The notes under the pieces: model-generated
Database searches by the model: none
What the model saw: the letters and a program-made list of their open reading frames with translations, nothing else
Told to the model about the DNA's origin: nothing
Translations under genes and position numbers: made by a program
Origin: Paenibacillus riograndensis SBR5
GTDB lineage: Bacteria > Bacillota > Bacilli > Paenibacillales > Paenibacillaceae
Assembly: GCF_000981585.1 (NCBI RefSeq)
Contig: NZ_LN831776.1
Coordinates: 697,001-761,000 of the forward strand
Length of the DNA stretch: 64,000 nt
Direction: 5' to 3'
Part shown: positions 26,968 to 36,032 of the stretch, in pieces
Layout of the letters: every line of letters begins with the position of its first letter
Numbering within the stretch: the stretch's first letter is position 1

Positions 26968-28884
26968 TTGGCTCAAGCAGCGCAGTCCCTGAATCCATCA
27001 CCGCCATTGAGGCATGGCCACAGCGTGAAACGCCATACCGGACTGATGGACTGGATTACCACCGTCGATCATAAAAAGATAGCGATTTTGTACCTGTGGG
27101 CCGGAGGCTTGTTTTTTGGCATCGGCGGACTTGAGGCCATTCTGATCCGTATCCAGCTGATCAAGCCGATGAATACCTTTCTGGATGCCCAGACCTTTAA
27201 CGAACTGATCACCATGCACGGCACGACCATGATCTTTCTTGGTGTCATGCCGGTGATCTTCGCACTGATGAACGCGGTAATTCCGCTGCAGATCGGTGCG
27301 CGCGATGTCGCCTTTCCGTTTTTGAATGCGCTGGGCTTCTGGACCTTTCTGTTCGGCGGGGTTTTGCTCAACCTCAGCTGGATCATGGGCGGTGCGCCCG
27401 ATGCCGGCTGGACCTCGTATACTCCGTTGTCCACCACCCAGTACAGCGGCACACATGGGGTGGATTTCTACACCATTGGGCTGCAGATTGCCGGTCTCGG
27501 GACGCTGATCGGGGGCATTAACTTTCTGGCTACCATCATTACGATGCGTGCGCCGGGCATGTCCTTTATGCGGATGCCGATGTTCGTCTGGGCCAGCTTC
27601 ATTACTTCTGCGATTATCCTGTTTGCTTTTCCCGCTATTACAGTCGGGCTGGTGCTGCTTACGTTCGACCGGATTCTCGAAGCTAATTTCTTCGATACCT
27701 CGGCAGGCGGGAACTCGGTGCTCTGGCAGCATATTTTCTGGATCTTCGGTCATCCCGAAGTATACATTCTGATTCTCCCGGCCTTCGGCATCATCTCGGA
27801 GGTCATCCCGACCTTCGCGCGCAAGCGCCTGTTCGGCTACAGCTCCATGGTATTTGCCACGATCCTGATCGCTTTCCTGGGCTTCATGGTCTGGGCGCAT
27901 CATATGTTCACCACCGGCCTGGGCCCGGTAGCGAACGCCCTCTTCTCGGTATCCACCATGCTGATTGCCGTACCGACAGGGATCAAAATCTTCAACTGGC
28001 TGTTCACCATGTGGGGCGGTCAGGTGCGGTTTACGAGTCCCAACCTGTTCGCGGTCGGCTTTATTCCCACTTTTACGATGGGGGGCGTCACCGGGGTCAT
28101 GCTGGCCTCTGCGCCTGCCGATTTCCAGTTTCATGATACGTATTTTGTTGTTGCGCATTTCCATTATGTCATTGTAGGCGGTCTGGTGTCCGGTCTGTTC
28201 GCCGGGCTGCATTACTGGTGGCCGAAGATGTTTGGGCGGATGCTGAGCGAAACCTTGGGTAAATGGACCTTCTGGACCTTCATCATCGGCTTCCATCTCA
28301 CCTTCTTCGTGCAGCATTTCCTGGGACTGATGGGGATGCAGCGCCGCGTATTCACCTATCTGCCGAACCAGCAGTTTGACCTGCTGAATCTCATTAGTAC
28401 GATCGGGGCGGGACTGATGGGGGTGGGGGTACTTATTTTCCTCACAAATATTTTCCTGACTTCCCGAAAGCCGGCAGACGCGCCAGATGATCCTTGGGAA
28501 GACGGCCGCACGCTGGAGTGGACGATTTCCTCGCCGCCGCCGGAATACAATTTCAAACAGACTCCGCTGGTGCGTGGACTGGATGCCTTCTGGAAGGAAA
28601 AAACCTCGGGTCATAAAACTATGACTCCTGCAGAGCCGGTCGGTCCGATTCATATGCCATCGGCAACGATATTGCCGTTCCTCATGTCAGTCGGCATCTT
28701 TATTGCCGGCCTGGGCTTCATGTTCAGCCGTGATGACTTCGGGAATGCGTTCATGGGCTTTTTGTTCAATAATTATCTTGTTACAGCCATCGGGCTGGTG
28801 ATTACCTTCGGGTCGATGCTGCTGCGGTCGCTCTATGATGATCACGGCTGGCATATCGAGCCTGAAGAGCTGGAAGGACGGTGA
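26968..28884 (+). CDS. ctaD: Cytochrome c oxidase subunit I (haem-copper)
   Basis: About 638 residues, 13-14 membrane spans. HGTTMIF carries a haem a ligand histidine; WIFGHPEVYIL holds the CuB histidine cross-linked to tyrosine; WAHHMFT has the paired CuB histidines; VAHFHYVIVGG the haem a3/a histidines. Redox centres are complete. It reduces oxygen and pumps protons. TTG 26968 is called as start because AGGGGGT lies 7 bases upstream; no suitable ATG exists nearby. 51 bases after ctaC. Confidence 0.97.
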   Translation: MAQAAQSLNPSPPLRHGHSVKRHTGLMDWITTVDHKKIAILYLWAGGLFFGIGGLEAILIRIQLIKPMNTFLDAQTFNELITMHGTTMIFLGVMPVIFALMNAVIPLQIGARDVAFPFLNALGFWTFLFGGVLLNLSWIMGGAPDAGWTSYTPLSTTQYSGTHGVDFYTIGLQIAGLGTLIGGINFLATIITMRAPGMSFMRMPMFVWASFITSAIILFAFPAITVGLVLLTFDRILEANFFDTSAGGNSVLWQHIFWIFGHPEVYILILPAFGIISEVIPTFARKRLFGYSSMVFATILIAFLGFMVWAHHMFTTGLGPVANALFSVSTMLIAVPTGIKIFNWLFTMWGGQVRFTSPNLFAVGFIPTFTMGGVTGVMLASAPADFQFHDTYFVVAHFHYVIVGGLVSGLFAGLHYWWPKMFGRMLSETLGKWTFWTFIIGFHLTFFVQHFLGLMGMQRRVFTYLPNQQFDLLNLISTIGAGLMGVGVLIFLTNIFLTSRKPADAPDDPWEDGRTLEWTISSPPPEYNFKQTPLVRGLDAFWKEKTSGHKTMTPAEPVGPIHMPSATILPFLMSVGIFIAGLGFMFSRDDFGNAFMGFLFNNYLVTAIGLVITFGSMLLRSLYDDHGWHIEPEELEGR

Positions 28885-28890
28885 GCGGAC

Positions 28891-29517
28891 ATGACAACAG
28901 CACATGCCGAAAGTGCGGCGGGTAATCTTCCGCACGAACCTGAAAAAGCAACCCTGGAGGGACGCAACAAGGTGCTGGCCTTTTGGCTGTTCCTGGGCGG
29001 GGAGTCGGTACTGTTCGGAACCCTGTTCGCCACCTTCCTGGCACTGCGGAACCAGACCAATGAAGGCCCGTCGGCAAATGATCTGTTCCATCTGCCGCTG
29101 GTGGCGGCTGCAACATTCCTCCTGCTAGTCAGCAGTCTGACCAGTGTTTTCGCCATTCAGGCCATGCACAGGGGGAAGGTAGCGGTGCTTCGCAACTGGC
29201 TGCTGGTTACGGTATTTCTGGGACTATGCTTTCTGGTGCTGGAAATCTATGAATTCAGCGTATATGTAAGACATGAGGAGTTCGGCATGACCACCAGCGC
29301 CTTCAGCTCGGCGTTCTACACACTGGTTGGCTTTCACGGCGCGCATGTGGCTTTTGGCATCCTCTGGATTTCCGTGTTGATCGGGCAGCTTGCGCGCAAG
29401 GGGCTTACGGTCGTAACCGCGCCCAAAATTTATGTTTCGGCCATGTACTGGCATTTTATTGATGTGGTATGGGTCTTTATCTTTACCGTCGTATACCTGC
29501 TCGGAAAGGTGGGGTAA
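28891..29517 (+). CDS. ctaE: Cytochrome c oxidase subunit III
   Basis: 208 residues with five membrane spans. FWLFLGGESVLFGTLFATF, GFHGAHVAFGILWI and YWHFIDVVWVFIFT are hallmark segments of the short subunit III found in caa3 oxidases. Starts 6 bases after ctaD stops and ends 2 bases before ctaF, so translation is coupled. Confidence 0.96.
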   Translation: MTTAHAESAAGNLPHEPEKATLEGRNKVLAFWLFLGGESVLFGTLFATFLALRNQTNEGPSANDLFHLPLVAAATFLLLVSSLTSVFAIQAMHRGKVAVLRNWLLVTVFLGLCFLVLEIYEFSVYVRHEEFGMTTSAFSSAFYTLVGFHGAHVAFGILWISVLIGQLARKGLTVVTAPKIYVSAMYWHFIDVVWVFIFTVVYLLGKVG

Positions 29518-29519
29518 CC

Positions 29520-29846
29520 ATGGCGACAGAACAGCATTCCGCTTCGAGCGGCGCGGTGAAGCACCGCCACCGGCAGGAAGGGCCGCAGCGGCATATTGTG
29601 GTATTTGCCTTCTCTGTCGTTTTGACGCTGATTGCCTTTGCGGCTGTAGCTGCCGGGGGTGTCAATGCCACATTTGCCGTGATCCTGCTTCTGGTGATGG
29701 CAGTGCTTCAGGTATTCCTGCAAATGGGCTTCTGGATGCATCTCAAGGACAAAGGGCACCTGCTGCCCATTATATTTATGCTGGGCGGCTTTTTTATCGC
29801 TGGAACCTGCATTGTGATGGCGCTCTACTGGGTATGGTGGGATTAG
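29520..29846 (+). CDS. ctaF: Cytochrome c oxidase subunit IV
   Basis: 108 residues, three membrane spans; QMGFWMHLKDKGH is the conserved segment of bacterial subunit IV (CtaF/COX4_pro). Small assembly/stability subunit of the caa3 complex. GGGGTAACC precedes the ATG at the end of ctaE. A terminator follows at once. Confidence 0.94.
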   Translation: MATEQHSASSGAVKHRHRQEGPQRHIVVFAFSVVLTLIAFAAVAAGGVNATFAVILLLVMAVLQVFLQMGFWMHLKDKGHLLPIIFMLGGFFIAGTCIVMALYWVWWD

Positions 29847-29855
29847 CGTTGCATG

Positions 29856-29884
29856 GGGGCGGCGGGCGATGCCGCCTTTTTTGC
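29856..29884 (+). terminator. Terminator after ctaF
   Basis: GGCGG pairs with CCGCC (GGCGGcgggcgatGCCGCC) and TTTTTTG follows. It separates ctaCDEF from ctaG. Confidence 0.85.
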
Positions 29885-30452
29885 ATGCGGAGAGCGGCTT
29901 GTTGGGAGAACGGCTTGCTGCTAAATGGTCCAATGGGCGCAGTATGCGGGCAGTGTGCGGGCAGTGTGCGGGCAGTGTGCGGTCAGGCGGCTCTATGCAG
30001 GGGATTAACAAACTAAATTGCTGGGGAACCGAGGGGTTAGTGGAAGAGGAAGTGGGAAGAGCAAGTGGAAAAAGTACACTTATTTTCCGTTTTTCAGGCG
30101 AAAACCGAGTATTAGTGGGAAAAAGTACACTTAATTTTGCTGAAAACTGCGGATGGACGCGGTTTTGGCTGAATTAGTGGTACAAATTCCACTTAGCAGT
30201 CTCAGCAGCGGGTTTGCAGTAAGATTAGTGGTAGAAATTCCACTTAGCAATCGCAGCTTGAGGAAAAGGCTGCGCCCCACGCGTGGCAGCGCCCGTGCCA
30301 GCCCGCGCCCCACGCGCAGCAGCACTCGCGCCAGCCCGCGCCCCCCGCGCAGCAGCGCCCGCGCCAGCCCCGGGCTCCGCCCAACCGGCGACTTTATTGC
30401 GCGATCGGGCTTTGTCCTATCAATCATCCCGTGCAAAGGAGGCTTGGGTATC
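29885..30452. repeat. Repeat-filled gap between ctaF and ctaG
   Basis: Four tandem 11-base units (CAGTGTGCGGG type) at 29940-29983; four copies of the short TAGTGG...CACTTA repeat at about 30063-30088, 30112-30140, 30174-30197 and 30225-30248; and three 33-base GC-rich units at 30272-30304, 30305-30337 and 30338-30370. The 33-base units stay open in one frame running into ctaG (Arg/Pro/Ala/Ser-rich), but no start signal supports translation. Confidence 0.75.
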
Positions 30453-31379
30453 ATGCTGGGATTATCCTACTTTAGCTTTGCCGAGCTGTGGAGTCCGCTG
30501 TTTCTGGCAGTTATGCTGCTGCTCACAGCCGGTTATTTTGTGCTGATAGGCCCGCTCTCCGGTCGTTTCCAGGGTTCATCACAGGTTCCGCTGTGGCGGC
30601 GGTTTTCGTTCATCTTCGGCATGCTGGCGCTGTATCTGGCCCAAGGCGGGCCGCTGAGTTTGCTGGGACATATTTTATTCTCTTTTCATATGGCGAGCAT
30701 GGCCTTCTCCTACCTGGTTGCGGTCCCGCTGATTATGCTGGGCATTCCTGACTGGTGCTGGCGAGCCCTGTTGAAGGGATTGCTCCGCCCGCTGCGGCGT
30801 GTATCTTTTCTGGCTCACCCGGTAGTGGCGGCGCTGCTGTTCAACGGATTATTTTCGCTCTATCATATCCCGGTGATCCATGATTATGTCATGCTGCATT
30901 TTGCGGTGCACCGGCTGTACTACGCTGTGCTGTTTCTGACCTCCGCGCTGATGTGGTGGAATCTGATTAACCCGCTGCCGGAGCTGCGCAGCATAAACGG
31001 ACTGGGCCAGATCGGGTTTATTTTCCTGAACATGGTGCTGCTTACGCCGGCCTGCGGGCTGATTATTTTTGCGGGGGAGCCGCTCTATGCCACTTACAGT
31101 GATCCGCAGACCTGGGCGCGGGCGATGGGGTACTGTGTGTCCGGGAGTCCTGCGGAGCTGCTGCAGGCTTTTGGCGGGCCGTCGTTCTTCGGCTGGCTCT
31201 CACCCAAGGTGGATCAGCAGGTGGGCGGGATCGCCATGAAGTTCATCCAGGAATTTATTTTTGCCTCGATGCTTGCTTATGTGTTCTATCATTGGTATAA
31301 AAAAGAGAACGGGCAAGACGATGCGGAAGTTCCTGCGCCTTCTTCTGAGCTGGAGGAGCGTGTTTTGACCCGGGTATAG
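30453..31379 (+). CDS. ctaG: Cytochrome c oxidase assembly factor CtaG
   Basis: 308 residues, about seven membrane spans. HILFSFHMASMAFSYLVAVPL, LFSLYHIPVIHDY and GEPLYATY place it in the CtaG_caa3 family, needed to assemble the CuB/CuA centres of caa3 oxidase (known for B. subtilis CtaG). Start ATG 30453 follows AAAGGAGG by 10 bases; the longer frame upstream runs through the GC-rich repeats and is not used. Followed after 26 bases by the DUF420 gene. Confidence 0.93.
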   Translation: MLGLSYFSFAELWSPLFLAVMLLLTAGYFVLIGPLSGRFQGSSQVPLWRRFSFIFGMLALYLAQGGPLSLLGHILFSFHMASMAFSYLVAVPLIMLGIPDWCWRALLKGLLRPLRRVSFLAHPVVAALLFNGLFSLYHIPVIHDYVMLHFAVHRLYYAVLFLTSALMWWNLINPLPELRSINGLGQIGFIFLNMVLLTPACGLIIFAGEPLYATYSDPQTWARAMGYCVSGSPAELLQAFGGPSFFGWLSPKVDQQVGGIAMKFIQEFIFASMLAYVFYHWYKKENGQDDAEVPAPSSELEERVLTRV

Positions 31380-31405
31380 CCGGTAGAACACCGAGGAGGA
31401 TAATC

Positions 31406-31870
31406 ATGGATATTTTTACAGTGTTTCCAACGATCAGCACATCTTTCATCGTGATCAGTGCGGTGCTGGTGGCTATTGGCTGGAGACTAATCATCAAGGG
31501 CAAACGCGAGGCGCACAAGAAGACAATGATTGCTGCCGCTATCGCTGCCGTTCTGTTTTTTATCGTATATATGTCAAGAACGGTGTTTGTAGGCAATACT
31601 TCGTGGGGCGGTCCTGAGGATCTGTCGCTGCTGTATCACATTTTTCTGATATTCCATATCGTGCTGGCAACGGTGGCAGCCGTATTCGGGATTACCACGC
31701 TGACCCTCGGCTTCAAGGCCAAATACGCCAAGCACCGGAAATGGGGCAGAGTGACGTCTGTGATCTGGTTCATTACAGCCATTACAGGAGTTGCGGTGTA
31801 TGTGCTGCTGTACATATTTTATCCGGGCGGACATACGAAGCCGGTGTGGGAAGTTATTCTGGGAGCCTGA
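31406..31870 (+). CDS. DUF420 (CtaM/YozB-like) membrane protein
   Basis: 154 residues, four membrane spans; KREAHKKTM after span 1, HIFLIFHIVLA and KYAKHRKWGR carry the conserved histidines of DUF420. CtaM of Staphylococcus is needed for activity of a haem-copper oxidase, and the position after ctaG fits that role. GAGGAGG stands before the ATG. Confidence 0.88.
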   Translation: MDIFTVFPTISTSFIVISAVLVAIGWRLIIKGKREAHKKTMIAAAIAAVLFFIVYMSRTVFVGNTSWGGPEDLSLLYHIFLIFHIVLATVAAVFGITTLTLGFKAKYAKHRKWGRVTSVIWFITAITGVAVYVLLYIFYPGGHTKPVWEVILGA

Positions 31871-31893
31871 TCCAAGCCTGATTGCTGTGTTAT

Positions 31894-31956
31894 AAAAAAA
31901 GACCTGTGAGACCTGTGTTCCGCTTGGGAGCGCTCGGTTCCACGGGTCTTTTTTTG
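31894..31956 (+). terminator. Terminator after the DUF420 gene
   Basis: AAAAAAAGACCTGTG pairs with CACGGGTCTTTTTTT over a long loop. The A-run also lets it end the facing MBL-fold gene. Confidence 0.9.
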
Positions 31957-31977
31957 CTGCAGGCTTCCTGTGCCCCG

Positions 31978-32760
31978 TCAGAACTGTATGCTGAAGCCGT
32001 TAAACGTATGAAGGCCTGTGCCGAATTTGACCAGATCATTCCTGCGCAGCAGTTGCACCGCATGCTTCACCTCGCTCAGAATTTGTGGATGGAGACCCAG
32101 TGTGTTGTGCGATCCGTAAATCCGCTGTACCCCATCAATCTCCGCAATCCTCTCCAAAGACGCGACTAAATCCACAGGGCTGGTGGACGGGTAAAAAGCA
32201 TAGACCGGAGTTCCGTCATACAGCAGATCGCCAGTGAACAAATAGCCGTTCAACGTATCCCAGAAGACAAGATGCCCCGGAGAATGGCCGGGGGTATGAT
32301 ACACAGCTAACGCTCTGCCGCCCAGCTCAACAGTGTCTCCGTCCCGCAATAACCCTGCGGGCTCACCCTGAAAGGGCCGGTAGGTCTGCGGATCAAAACC
32401 CTCCGGCACAGGCTGGCTGATATCTCTGCCGATATCCCGGCGGATCTGTTCAAGTGATAAGCCCTTAATGCCATGGACGAGCCAATCCAGATCTCCCTCA
32501 TGCACAAAAATCCGCTCGTATTCCCCATGGCTGCCGATATGGTCAGTATGTACATGTGTGGTCAGCACATCGATCGGCAGATTCGTTAACTGATCTGTGA
32601 TAGTCCGGATATTGCCGATTCCCAGCCCGGTATCAATCAACGCCGCCCGTTCCTGACCCAGCAGGAGGAAAGAATGGACCTTCTCCCAATGTCCATACTC
32701 ACTGATGGCGAAGGTGGTCTCATCGATTTGTTGTACGGTAAACCAGGGATCATTGATCAT
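31978..32760 (-). CDS. MBL-fold metallohydrolase
   Basis: 260 residues. The zinc-binding THVHTDHIG (HxHxDH) is near residues 87-95, followed by HTPGHSPGHL and FTGDLLYDG, the third histidine and bridging aspartate. The final ligand histidine is in YGSHNTLG near 217. Complete active site, so a real hydrolase, of glyoxalase II/lactonase type; substrate unknown. No signal peptide. Convergent with the cta genes. Confidence 0.9.
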   Translation of the reverse strand: MINDPWFTVQQIDETTFAISEYGHWEKVHSFLLLGQERAALIDTGLGIGNIRTITDQLTNLPIDVLTTHVHTDHIGSHGEYERIFVHEGDLDWLVHGIKGLSLEQIRRDIGRDISQPVPEGFDPQTYRPFQGEPAGLLRDGDTVELGGRALAVYHTPGHSPGHLVFWDTLNGYLFTGDLLYDGTPVYAFYPSTSPVDLVASLERIAEIDGVQRIYGSHNTLGLHPQILSEVKHAVQLLRRNDLVKFGTGLHTFNGFSIQF

Positions 32761-32888
32761 ATGAACCTCCAGTGCGTTTATATTATGGCTTCAATAGCAG
32801 TGAAGCCGTTGCTTCTATTAGCGTAGCATAAGGGCAAGGGTTCCCCAAGTCCCGGTTAGAGTCCCGATTACAGGTCTTAACTTTTTGG

Positions 32889-32917
32889 TTGACACTGGAA
32901 ATCACAGGTCATATACT
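32889..32917 (+). promoter_or_regulatory. Sigma-A promoter of the GntR/ABC operon
   Basis: TTGACA (32889-32894), exactly 17 bases, TATACT (32912-32917). Both boxes are near consensus. Confidence 0.9.
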
Positions 32918-32938
32918 GTGTATATAGATATACACAGT
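32915..32938. promoter_or_regulatory. Perfect operator overlapping the -10 box
   Basis: ACTGTGTATAT and ATATACACAGT form an 11-base perfect inverted repeat around AG. It starts inside the -10 box, an ideal repressor position. GTGTA...TACAC half-sites suit a YtrA-subfamily GntR protein, and such a gene is third-nearest at 33781. Confidence 0.85.
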
Positions 32939-32991
32939 AAGCACACAGAAAAGCACACTATGTTTTAGACCATAAAGTGAGGTTACAGTTC

Positions 32992-33720
32992 ATGACAACT
33001 ATAAAAGATGCCTGGGTTATTGTCCGGAGCGATTTCCGGGCCGATAAGCTGAAGCTGCTGAGGGCGCTGATTTTTGCGGTTCTATTTACGGTCTATATGT
33101 CGATATTTAGCGAAATGATTATCGGCGATGTCCTGGAGTCGGGGGACGGTAAGGTACTGGCAGATTTCCTGCTGATCTCAATGACGCCAATGCTTGGCTT
33201 CACCTTCTCACGGCGTACAATGAAGTATTTCAGTGAGGACTCGTATACCCGGATGCTCGCTTATATGCGCAGTCTCCCGGTCCCGGCCGCTGTGGTGCTG
33301 TGCAAAAGAAAGCTGCACACGGTGTTCTCCTTCACCCTGAACGGTGTACTCTACTTCGGCCTCATTTATGCGATGAGCGGACAGCTCCGGAGCGAATTGT
33401 CTATTCCTGCCTATCTTGCTTTTGCACTAACCTGGGTTGGGTTCGCGCTTGTGCTGACCGGGCTGTACATTTTTATTGAATTAATGGTTAGTGGTAAAAC
33501 GTATTGCTGGCTTCTCCTGCTTATTACGCTCCTATGCCTTGGCGTGGCGCTGCTGGTAGGGGAGGCGGGAGGGAATCTGTTCCTTTACAGCATCTGGTAT
33601 GCGAAGGAATGGGGCCTCGCTTCCCCGCTGATGTGGGCGACTCTGCTGCTTGGCACTGTATCCGTGCAGTTGTTCTCCAAATGGACCATCTACCGGCTGA
33701 AGAGCCGTGATCTCGTATGA
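32992..33720 (+). CDS. ABC-type membrane subunit, unnamed
   Basis: 242 residues, about six membrane spans, no clear family hallmark except similarity in layout to the permeases of YtrBCD-type exporters. A charged N-terminus (RSDFRADKLKLLR) precedes span 1. GAGGT stands 8 bases before the ATG. First gene after the operator, so under GntR control. Probable partner of the ATPase at 34193. Confidence 0.75.
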   Translation: MTTIKDAWVIVRSDFRADKLKLLRALIFAVLFTVYMSIFSEMIIGDVLESGDGKVLADFLLISMTPMLGFTFSRRTMKYFSEDSYTRMLAYMRSLPVPAAVVLCKRKLHTVFSFTLNGVLYFGLIYAMSGQLRSELSIPAYLAFALTWVGFALVLTGLYIFIELMVSGKTYCWLLLLITLLCLGVALLVGEAGGNLFLYSIWYAKEWGLASPLMWATLLLGTVSVQLFSKWTIYRLKSRDLV

Positions 33721-33780
33721 AGGGGCTGAATAGCAAGGAAGCGCTCCGGCTTGCCGGAGTGTGGAAGGCGGGTGTGAATC

Positions 33781-34176
33781 ATGTGGATACCGATACAAAT
33801 TAATGAAAACAGCGCCGAGCCGCTGTACCACCAGATCGAAACCCAGCTTAAATCGCTGATAATCAGCGGAGTGATCACCGAGGGGACACTCCTTCCATCG
33901 ATCCGGGAATTTGCCGGCGATCTGAAATGCAGTGTGATCACCGTGCGCCGTGTCTATCAGGATCTGGAGAACGAGGGGCTGCTGCGGACCAGGCAGGGTA
34001 CAGGTACCTTTGTCTCCCATGTAGGCGAAGGGGCGATGGAGGGGTACAAGAAAGAGGCGATCCGCAAGGCGCTGGAAAATGCAGTGGATGTCGGTCTGTC
34101 GGTACAATGCTCGGAAGCGGAGCTGACGGAGCTCTTCACGGAAATTGTGAAGCACAAATATGGAACACAGACTTGA
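33781..34176 (+). CDS. GntR family regulator, YtrA subfamily
   Basis: 131 residues. Winged helix at 1-75 with PLYHQIETQLKSLIISG, LPSIREFAGDLKCSVITVRRVYQDLE and the wing GTGTFVS; the short tail of about 50 residues, without an FadR or UTRA effector domain, defines the YtrA subfamily. Members typically repress their own operon with ABC transporters and are induced by cell-envelope antibiotics. The palindrome at 32915-32938 is the expected target. Confidence 0.92.
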   Translation: MWIPIQINENSAEPLYHQIETQLKSLIISGVITEGTLLPSIREFAGDLKCSVITVRRVYQDLENEGLLRTRQGTGTFVSHVGEGAMEGYKKEAIRKALENAVDVGLSVQCSEAELTELFTEIVKHKYGTQT

Positions 34177-34192
34177 AAGGAGGCGTCAATCC

Positions 34193-35125
34193 ATGGTACA
34201 GCAGGCCATAGAACTGCGTAATGTAAGCAAAAAGCGGCGGCAGGGCAAGACCATAGGCCCCCTGAATCTAAATCTTCCGCAGGGCTATATTACCGCACTG
34301 GTGGGCCAGAATGGCTCCGGCAAAAGCACAATGCTGCATATGCTCCTGCAGCTGACCTTCCCCGATGAGGGCGAAATCCGCTGGTTCGAGCATTCCTATG
34401 CGGACGGGCTGCCGCTTGCGCTTCGCCAGCGTATTGCCTACGTACCGGAAAACCCGCAGGCCGAGGAGAAATACTGGAGTGCCGCAGAGGCTGCCGAATT
34501 CCGGCGCCACTGGTACCCGGCTTGGGATCAGGATTTCTTCGAGGCGCTGCTGGCAAAGTTTGAAGTGCCGGAGGATGCCAAGCTGGGCAAAATGTCCAAG
34601 GGCGAGCGCCGCAAGTTCGAGATTGCCGCTGCACTGGCGGCCCGTCCACAGCTGCTGCTGCTGGATGAGCCATCCTCAGGGCTGGACCCTTTTGCCTGGA
34701 AGGCAATGATTGAGACTCTGCGCAAATATATGGATGAGTCCGGCGCTACAGTGGTGATTTCGACCCATATTGTGGAGGAGGTGCGGCGGCTCGCGGATTA
34801 TATTGTGCTGATGCATCACGGGCAGCTGCTCGGAATGGCCGAGAAGGACAGCTTGTTTGGCTCATGGAGCGAGATTTGGGTCCAGGTGGAGAATGAGGAA
34901 GAGCTGGGGGAGCTTGCACAAGAGCTGCCGGGAGCATTGCATTTTGCCATAGATACACCGGGTGTCGCCTCATTTATTACCCCGCAAGCACAGCAGAATG
35001 AGAAACGTGTCCAGGATTTGGGCGTAAAGGTTATCAAGAGCCGGATTTTGGAGCTGGATGAAATCCTGAGCTTATGGACACAGGGGCACCGCCCGGCACT
35101 GATTGACCAGGAGAGAGGAGACTAG
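34193..35125 (+). CDS. ABC transporter ATP-binding protein (YtrB-like)
   Basis: 310 residues. Walker A GQNGSGKST, signature MSKGERRK, Walker B LLLLDEPSSGLDP and the H-loop STHIVEE are complete. The tail of about 90 residues is unlike typical importer ATPases. ATG 34193 follows AAAGGAGG by 9 bases; it begins 16 bases after the GntR gene stops. Likely drives the 32992 permease. Confidence 0.9.
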   Translation: MVQQAIELRNVSKKRRQGKTIGPLNLNLPQGYITALVGQNGSGKSTMLHMLLQLTFPDEGEIRWFEHSYADGLPLALRQRIAYVPENPQAEEKYWSAAEAAEFRRHWYPAWDQDFFEALLAKFEVPEDAKLGKMSKGERRKFEIAAALAARPQLLLLDEPSSGLDPFAWKAMIETLRKYMDESGATVVISTHIVEEVRRLADYIVLMHHGQLLGMAEKDSLFGSWSEIWVQVENEEELGELAQELPGALHFAIDTPGVASFITPQAQQNEKRVQDLGVKVIKSRILELDEILSLWTQGHRPALIDQERGD

Positions 35126-35129
35126 AAGA

Positions 35130-36032
35130 ATGGAAGCTTTGAAGCTGGAACAAGTTATGAAGCAGTATGGAGACAAAACCGCAGTAAATGGAATCAGCCT
35201 GAAGGTGGAGCCAGGAGAGATTTATGGACTGCTCGGTGCCAACGGCGCCGGCAAAACAACGACCATGCGTATGGTGCTGGGACTGATCTATCCCGATGGA
35301 GGGAAGATTCTTTATAACGGTAAGCCGTTCAGCGATGAGCTGCAGCATATGATGGGATATCTCCCGGAGGAACGGGGGCTGTACCCGAAGGTTAAGGTCA
35401 GCGACCAGATTATCTATCTGGCCCGGCTGCGCGGCATGTCAGCCGGTGATGCGGAGAAGAGCCTCCGCTTCTGGCTGGAACGTTTTGACGTTCCGGAGTA
35501 TTACAACAAGAAGATCGAAGAGCTCTCCAAGGGCAACCAGCAGAAGATGGGCTTTATCGCCGCAGTTGTGCATAAGCCGCAAATCCTGATTCTGGACGAG
35601 GCGTTCAGTGGTCTGGACCCTGTCAACGTTGAGCTGCTTAAGGATACCGTAAAAGAATTGCGTGACCAGGGCACGAGCATTCTGTTTTCTACCCACCGGA
35701 TGGAGCATGTGGAAGAGCTATGCCGTAATATTACGATTCTCGACCGTTCCAATACGGTCGTGCAAGGCGACATTCGTGAGATTAAGAAGGGGTATCCGCG
35801 TGAAGAAGTCGCGCTCAGGACGGCCGGCGAATTGAGCGGATTGGACAAGATTCCAGGGGTAAGCGCGGTGCAGAAGCAGGAGCGGGGGTATCTGCTCTCC
35901 ATCAGCGAGATCGGTGCAGCGCAGCGTATCCTGCAACACGCGATGGCAGCCGGTGAGGTTGAACATTTTGAAATCAAGGAACCAACCTTGAACCAAATCT
36001 TTATCAGAGCGGTGGGTGAATCTAATGAATAA
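35130..36032 (+). CDS. ABC transporter ATP-binding protein (NatA/YhaQ-like)
   Basis: 300 residues with Walker A GANGAGKTT, signature LSKGNQQK, Walker B ILILDEAFSGLDP and STHRMEHVEELC. The C-terminal 80 residues match the DUF4162-type extension of NatA/YhaQ ATPases. It starts 5 bases after the previous ATPase and overlaps the following permease by 8 bases, so it pairs with that permease. Confidence 0.92.
   Translation: MEALKLEQVMKQYGDKTAVNGISLKVEPGEIYGLLGANGAGKTTTMRMVLGLIYPDGGKILYNGKPFSDELQHMMGYLPEERGLYPKVKVSDQIIYLARLRGMSAGDAEKSLRFWLERFDVPEYYNKKIEELSKGNQQKMGFIAAVVHKPQILILDEAFSGLDPVNVELLKDTVKELRDQGTSILFSTHRMEHVEELCRNITILDRSNTVVQGDIREIKKGYPREEVALRTAGELSGLDKIPGVSAVQKQERGYLLSISEIGAAQRILQHAMAAGEVEHFEIKEPTLNQIFIRAVGESNE

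Noticed and set aside
26998..28653. 551-residue open frame opposite ctaD
   Set aside because: Antisense shadow of a GC-rich gene; Arg/His/Gln-rich composition with no domain and no start signal.
30153..30452. N-terminal extension of CtaG
   Set aside because: Made of Arg/Pro/Ala repeats from the 33-base units; ATG 30453 has a good AAAGGAGG and begins where the family begins.
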